This document shows positions 56,701-62,700 of a stretch of DNA of 64,000 bases, one piece after another. The notes beneath the pieces are model-generated. The model was not told the DNA's origin. It saw nothing but the letters and a program-made list of their open reading frames with translations, and did no database searches. Position 1 is the stretch's first letter. The number at the start of each line of letters is the position of its first letter. Both the position numbers and the translations under genes were made by a program. Origin of the DNA: Choristoneura fumiferana (taxonomy: Eukaryota; Arthropoda; Insecta; Lepidoptera; Tortricidae); NCBI RefSeq assembly GCF_025370935.1, contig NC_133499.1:199591-263590 (forward strand), read 5' to 3'.

Positions 56701-59700
56701 TTTGTATGAAAAATACGAATGTTTGTTCTCGGGTCTTGGGTGTTTAATATGTATTTAAGTATGTATCTATATCTATATAATTATATTTATCCGTTGCTTA
56801 GTACCCATAACACAAGCTTTGATAAGCTTACTTTGGGACTAGGCCAATTGGTGTGTCGTCCCGTTTTTTTTTTTTTTTTTAACAAAGCTACTCACGAATT
56901 TGGGCATCTGCTTGACCGGAGGCCGCGGCTCTATCTCCAGACTCTTGGCGTACAGGTAGTTTGTTATCTCGTTCTCGTCCATGTTCGGAAAGGGATCCAG
57001 TTCCTCGAGAAACGCCTGCAAAGCACATTTATAAAATAAAAAGTTTTTGGTAAAAATTTCATTTGTAACATAAGCTTTTTTTACTTTTTGTTGACTGTAC
57101 TTGCATTGTCACCCAAACTACATTTGCATACCAAATTTCAAGTCGATGCCATTAACCGTTGAAGAGTTCCGTCCTGCGGAGACGATCCTGGCCGGACTAC
57201 CAGGACGTTACTACTAGATTATTGTATTGTCACGCGATTTACATTATTACAACGGGACAGATGAAACTAAACTAAAAAGATTGGTTTTTTGGAATCTTTT
57301 TGTATTTTTTATTTCAATTCCAAATTTTTACTTTTACGGTCATCCCGTAAAACCGAAATTGAAAATACAAACTGAAATATAGAAAAAGAAAAAAAAACAA
57401 AAAAATTCCAAAAAACCAATCTTAATTTGATTGCTTAGAAACGATATCTCTTGTCCGGGTGAGCGGTTAGTTCCAAAGGAATGCCGAAAAAGTTTGAGGG
57501 CTTACGGCATAGATGTCGCTAGCGTCGCTGCTTAAGTGACTAAGTAAGAAACACAAGCTGAGATATGAGGTGCATAGGGAAATTCGTGTCGGTACCGTTG
57601 ACCATCAGTGGTGTAGCGGTATAGCACGCGGTACGGATTACCGAGGACCTGGGTTCGATTCCCAGTGATGGTCTTATTTTTCTGTTTTTTCTGTGCATCT
57701 ATATTTCAGTTTGTATTTTCAATTTAAACTAAAAAGCTTGTAATAATTTTTCGTGATTTCATTTTAATAAACAATAATTTTACTTTTATTTTCATATGTG
57801 CCGTAGGCCGGCCACTGTTGGGCATACTTTTCTGCTAACTGTCCATAGTTTATAGTGGTACAGTCCTCCCGTCCAGCGCCACTCACCCTGGTGCGCGGCT
57901 CCACGGTGAGGCAGTACGGCTGGTTCTGGTACTGCTGTATCTCGCCGGTGATCTCGGCCACTTTCCGCCGCTTCGAGAAGTTGATCAGCTTGTTGTCCGA
58001 GTCGGGGAGGAAGTCTGCAACAAATAACAATCTTTAGCGCTTAAAAATTCGCAACTAACCTAACCCATCCGCCTGGTCGTTTACCGCCTATGGCCTTACG
58101 AAATCATTACGTGCTTTGAAGAGGGTAAAAAAGAGCTTCAGAGGTGTTTCAATATTGCAAACGGGTTGTCAGAAGGCCCCACAGAGGGTCATCAGGGGGC
58201 CTTTCAGTGGGTCAACTAGGGGCTTTAGTAGTGACCGAGCGTTCCTAATAAGGGTCGTTTGGGGGCCTTGTAGAGTTTTCAGGAGGAAGTAAAAGCGACT
58301 GAGCTACGGTAGAAAGAAGGTCACTGAATTACCTCTGTTGCCCTCTTCTATGTGCAGTATGTTGGTGAGGTACATCCCGAAGAAGGGCACGCAGGGGGGG
58401 TTGATGCTCCGCAGGCGCTCCTGGTAGCGCCGGAAGTGGTCCGAGTTCAGTTCGCGGAACTCCTCCAAATATCTCAACAGTCGGGGCGGGATCATCTGTG
58501 CACATACAAGTTGTAGTCAACTAGTGTTTACCTGCGACTTCGCACGCGTAGACCATGGATCCAGCAGTGGAATTGTTATTCCGGTATTTTGCTAAATTCC
58601 CATGGAAATTCCCAAGTTATATCGTTTTCTTCATTAAACTGAAACAATTGCTTCGCTCATCTGCGACCTTATGTAGCTATCATAAACTAGCGTAGGCCTT
58701 AAGCTCGTTTTTGGAGGCGCGTACAAAGAGGGGTCGTGTGAATGCCTCATGGAGGGTCATCAGGGGGCCTTCCGGTGGGTCAACAAGGGGCTTCCGAGCA
58801 GCCGTGCCCCCCTGGGGCATGCATTGAGGGTTGCTGCACTCGTCCCCCGGTGCCCCCGTACCTGCATGGTGGCCTTCAGCCGGTAGACGGAGGCGGAGCC
58901 GGCGGCGGCGGCCACGCACAGCACGCCGTTGAAGTTGTTCAGCTCCCGCAGCGCCACGCCGAGCTCCAGGAAGCGGCACATCACGCCGACCCGCTCCTCG
59001 AGGTTCGACGTCTCCACGATCCATTTCTCCATCCACCGTGTGAACTGTTGGAGTCAAGACAAATGTAAAGTCAGCTGCAGAGAAACGTGATCCCACCGCG
59101 GTACATACTATCGTAGGGGGGTCGCCTTTCTCTGCAGCTGTAAGGTGTACATGTAAGGTGGTAGACCATGAAAGTCCCTGCTGAGGGACGGGAAGATTGC
59201 ATGCTCGTAAAATTCCGGCCGGCTGCAGAAAATATGATCTGTGACTTGTATTTACCGGCCGTATTTCGAAGCCGTTGCATTTCAAACATTCTATGTGCCT
59301 CTGTTACAGTATGTATGTTCAAACTAACTTTCTGCCAAGTCTCTTGCGGCGTATTCTTCTCGACAACGACGGTCTTGAAATATCAAACAAGGCTAGGCTT
59401 ACACGAAAAAGACCCCCCTCCAGCCTACTTACAGTTTCTTTTTATCACTCTATAACTTACATTGGTTGTATGCTTGATGATTTTAAGCAGGTTTGGACTA
59501 GTCTTCTCCTTGTCTTTCTTGGTCCACACCGCTCCCACCAGCTCAGATGGTTTCACCTGTAACAATCGTTAGTTTAGTGACAGCTCGAAGCAAACATTAG
59601 GGGATCCTTTTGGGTCATCTGGGGGACAACCTAAACCTGCCATCGTACGTGGGGTGTTTTTTGAAACCTTCAAGCAGTCATTCGGTAATAGTAAGAGGAA

Positions 59701-62700
59701 TCTTCTGGTGAGAATACGTTTAGAACGTTCAGGAGAATTATGGCAATATTAAGGAGACATAGGGGTCACCAGGGGAGATTTAGTGGTAGCTCAGGGGTCG
59801 TTAGGGGTACATTTTGGGAACAACACAGCTGGGACTCCCTAATTCAGTGTCATTTGCCTTGCGACTGTAACTTGAGACTGTAGCGGTTGGTATCTGTTGT
59901 GGTTGTCTATGTGACTGATGAGGTTGATCAGTTTGGAGACTTTCAAGGTCAAATTGCGAACATTAGAGGATAATTGAGGGACTTTAAGGGAGCACTCCGA
60001 GGACGTCAGGAGAAATTTAGGGGGCACTTGGAAGATATCAGGGGGACATTTTGAAGTCACTCGGAGGCTGTCAGGGGAACATTTTAGTGGTCACTTGGAG
60101 GCCGTCAAAGGGCCATTTAGGGATCACTTGGTGGACGTCCGGGGGTCGTGTAGAAGTCACTTGGTGTACATCAGGTTGTCATGTAAGGGTCACGTGGAGG
60201 CCGTCAGGGGGTCATGTAGGGGACACTAAGAGGTAGTCAGGGGGACATTTAGGCGTCACTTGGGGGACATTCAAAAAGTGTTTCGTGGAACATCAAGCGC
60301 TCTCACCTGTCTGTAGAGCTGGAACTCCCTCAGGGTGAGCTGGCGCGCCAGCTCCAAGGGGTGGAGCGCCAGCGGGTGCCAGTAGTGTCGGTCGGGGTCG
60401 GCCACGTGGCTGATGACGCGCGGCGGCGGACGCGAGAACACGTGCGACACGCCCGCGCCCTCAGACTCCGCTTGGCTCTGCCCATAAAAACGACAAGTTT
60501 AATTAACACCGCTCTACACATGACTAGCTTGGCTTGGCTAGACAGAGGGGGCAATGCGGAGCAGAGTTGCGAGACGCGGAGCTAGATGGTGGAGCGGAGC
60601 GAGAAAATAATGCAAAACGGAGTTGCAAACTGTTTTTAACCGACTTCAAAAAAGGAGGTTATCAATTCGGTTGTATTTTTTTTTCATTCTCGGTTTCCCG
60701 CTCCCCCACACTTTGCTTCTTCAGCCATTCGCTGTCAGCAATGGAGTGTGTGAAGTTCCCGATCCGCATTGGACCCGCGTGGGAACTACAGCGCAAGCCC
60801 TCGCATTCTGAGAGCCCAGCAGTGGGGCGTATGCCTCAATGCCGGTAAACATGAGCTATAACTTCTCGACATTGTCCTAACCTTATTACAAGATTTTATT
60901 TAGTTTCACCTGTCCCGTTGTCTGTCTGTCTAAGGCAGTTGTCTCACCGCCAGCGAGGAAACGAAAATCGTAGTCATTTCGTAGCCAACTATCGACTATT
61001 TTCTCGTTCAAGAAGCGAACAAAAGATATAATATCCTGTGTGAGTAACAGAGACACATATATTAATAGTTGATCGCTGGCTGTTCACACTGTCGGCGAGA
61101 ACTCGCTCTTACATCTTTTGTCGCAGCGACAAGAGCTATAAACCTCGCTGAGCTATAGATACTCGCTCAACGAGCGAGTCGAGTGGAGCGAGTAATCGCC
61201 CGTCTCACTCGAACAATCGCTTACAGCCAGCGACAAAACTACACTCTCTTCTCGCTGCTCACCCACTCGTTTCTAGTTACTCGCTCTACTCGCTTCTCGC
61301 TCATCGTCGGCGGTGGGACAAGTGCCTATAATTAAATCTTGCAAGTTAAATTTGACCAACTTCCTTGACTTGTATACTTATGTAAATCGCGTGACAATAC
61401 AATAATCTGGTAGTGACATTCTGGTGTTCCAGCCGGTATAGCATCGACTTGAAATTTGGTACCTATGCAAATATAGATTGGGTGACAATGCAAGTACAGT
61501 CAACAAAAAGTACAGTCAGCAAAAAAAGCTTGTATTAAAAATGACATTTTTATGGTTAGGTTATTTGTAGTAAATTTTATTTTAGTCGTAAATCAACTCT
61601 ATGTATTTAGTTTGTACGATTGAAATATCGTATGCTGGACCCTGGCAAACACAAACTCAAAACCTCTCAATAAATATTTGAATTTGAACCCTCTGGTCAC
61701 AGTCCTCACCTTCCGCTGCACAGTCTTGAGCACGCTCTGCACCCATTTCCTCATGGGCCGTCCGTCCACTGACTCCAGGAAGCTCTTCAGCCGCGCCAGC
61801 AGTAAAGGCTCGCGCTCGAAGTCATAGAAGTGCTGGTCGACCCAGTGGCGGAGGACGTTTATCACCCTGGTGGTGGAGAATCAAGTTCAGAACTGGACAA
61901 ATATGAGGTATACTCGACTTACGATAATGTCGTCTACGTATACGATACAATACACACTAATTAAGTAAAACTAAAAATTTTGTATTCCATTCTGTTACCT
62001 TTCCCATGTACACTTGTATGTTAAAATCGATAGTACTCCTGATTCCGAGTAGATATACCATAAAAATTTCATAATCCCAGACAAAAAGTTTGGGTACAAC
62101 TTTAAAGAGAATGGCCCAGCTGTGTATGTCAATCATTTCAACTCTCGTGGCACTCAGTGGCGATCCTTACATAGAAGCCCAAAAGCCGGGCTTGCCTTAT
62201 AAACCGAACAACGTCCAAACATGGCCTACCAACCCCTACAAGCTATATTTAATACTATAAAACAGCAATAGATGGCACTACCATTAACATTTGTAAATTA
62301 TAAAATGTGAAGAAGCCGAATTAAGTAGAAATATTGAGATTAAAATAAAGACTAGCATATTTTATAAACACAATTTCACATCTACCTTAATTCGACTCTT
62401 TAATTTGAAGATAAGAAACACATAATTGAGAATACTAAAGTAAAGGCTACATGTGGCTACATTTCAGCTATGAGGCTTTCGTAGTGTTTTGCAATCGTGA
62501 CGCTAGATGGCGAATAACCGGAATGCGCTTGCTGGGCTTGCCCCGCGCTTGCACACATTCGTCGAAACTATTTGAGAGAAACATGCCATTCTCTTCTAAC
62601 GATGTAAATAAGACAGAGACATCATGCGTATCTCTAGTCGTCTAGGCTCAGTTGGTAAGCTTGTTGGTCGTTGTCAGTGTACCGTATCCTTAGTGTCTCA

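Noticed and set aside
58680..59322. Long minus-strand frames around SOS exon 5
   Set aside because: Frames other than the exon's own extend through the intron by chance; only 58862-59044 carries the CDC25 motifs with matching splice phases.
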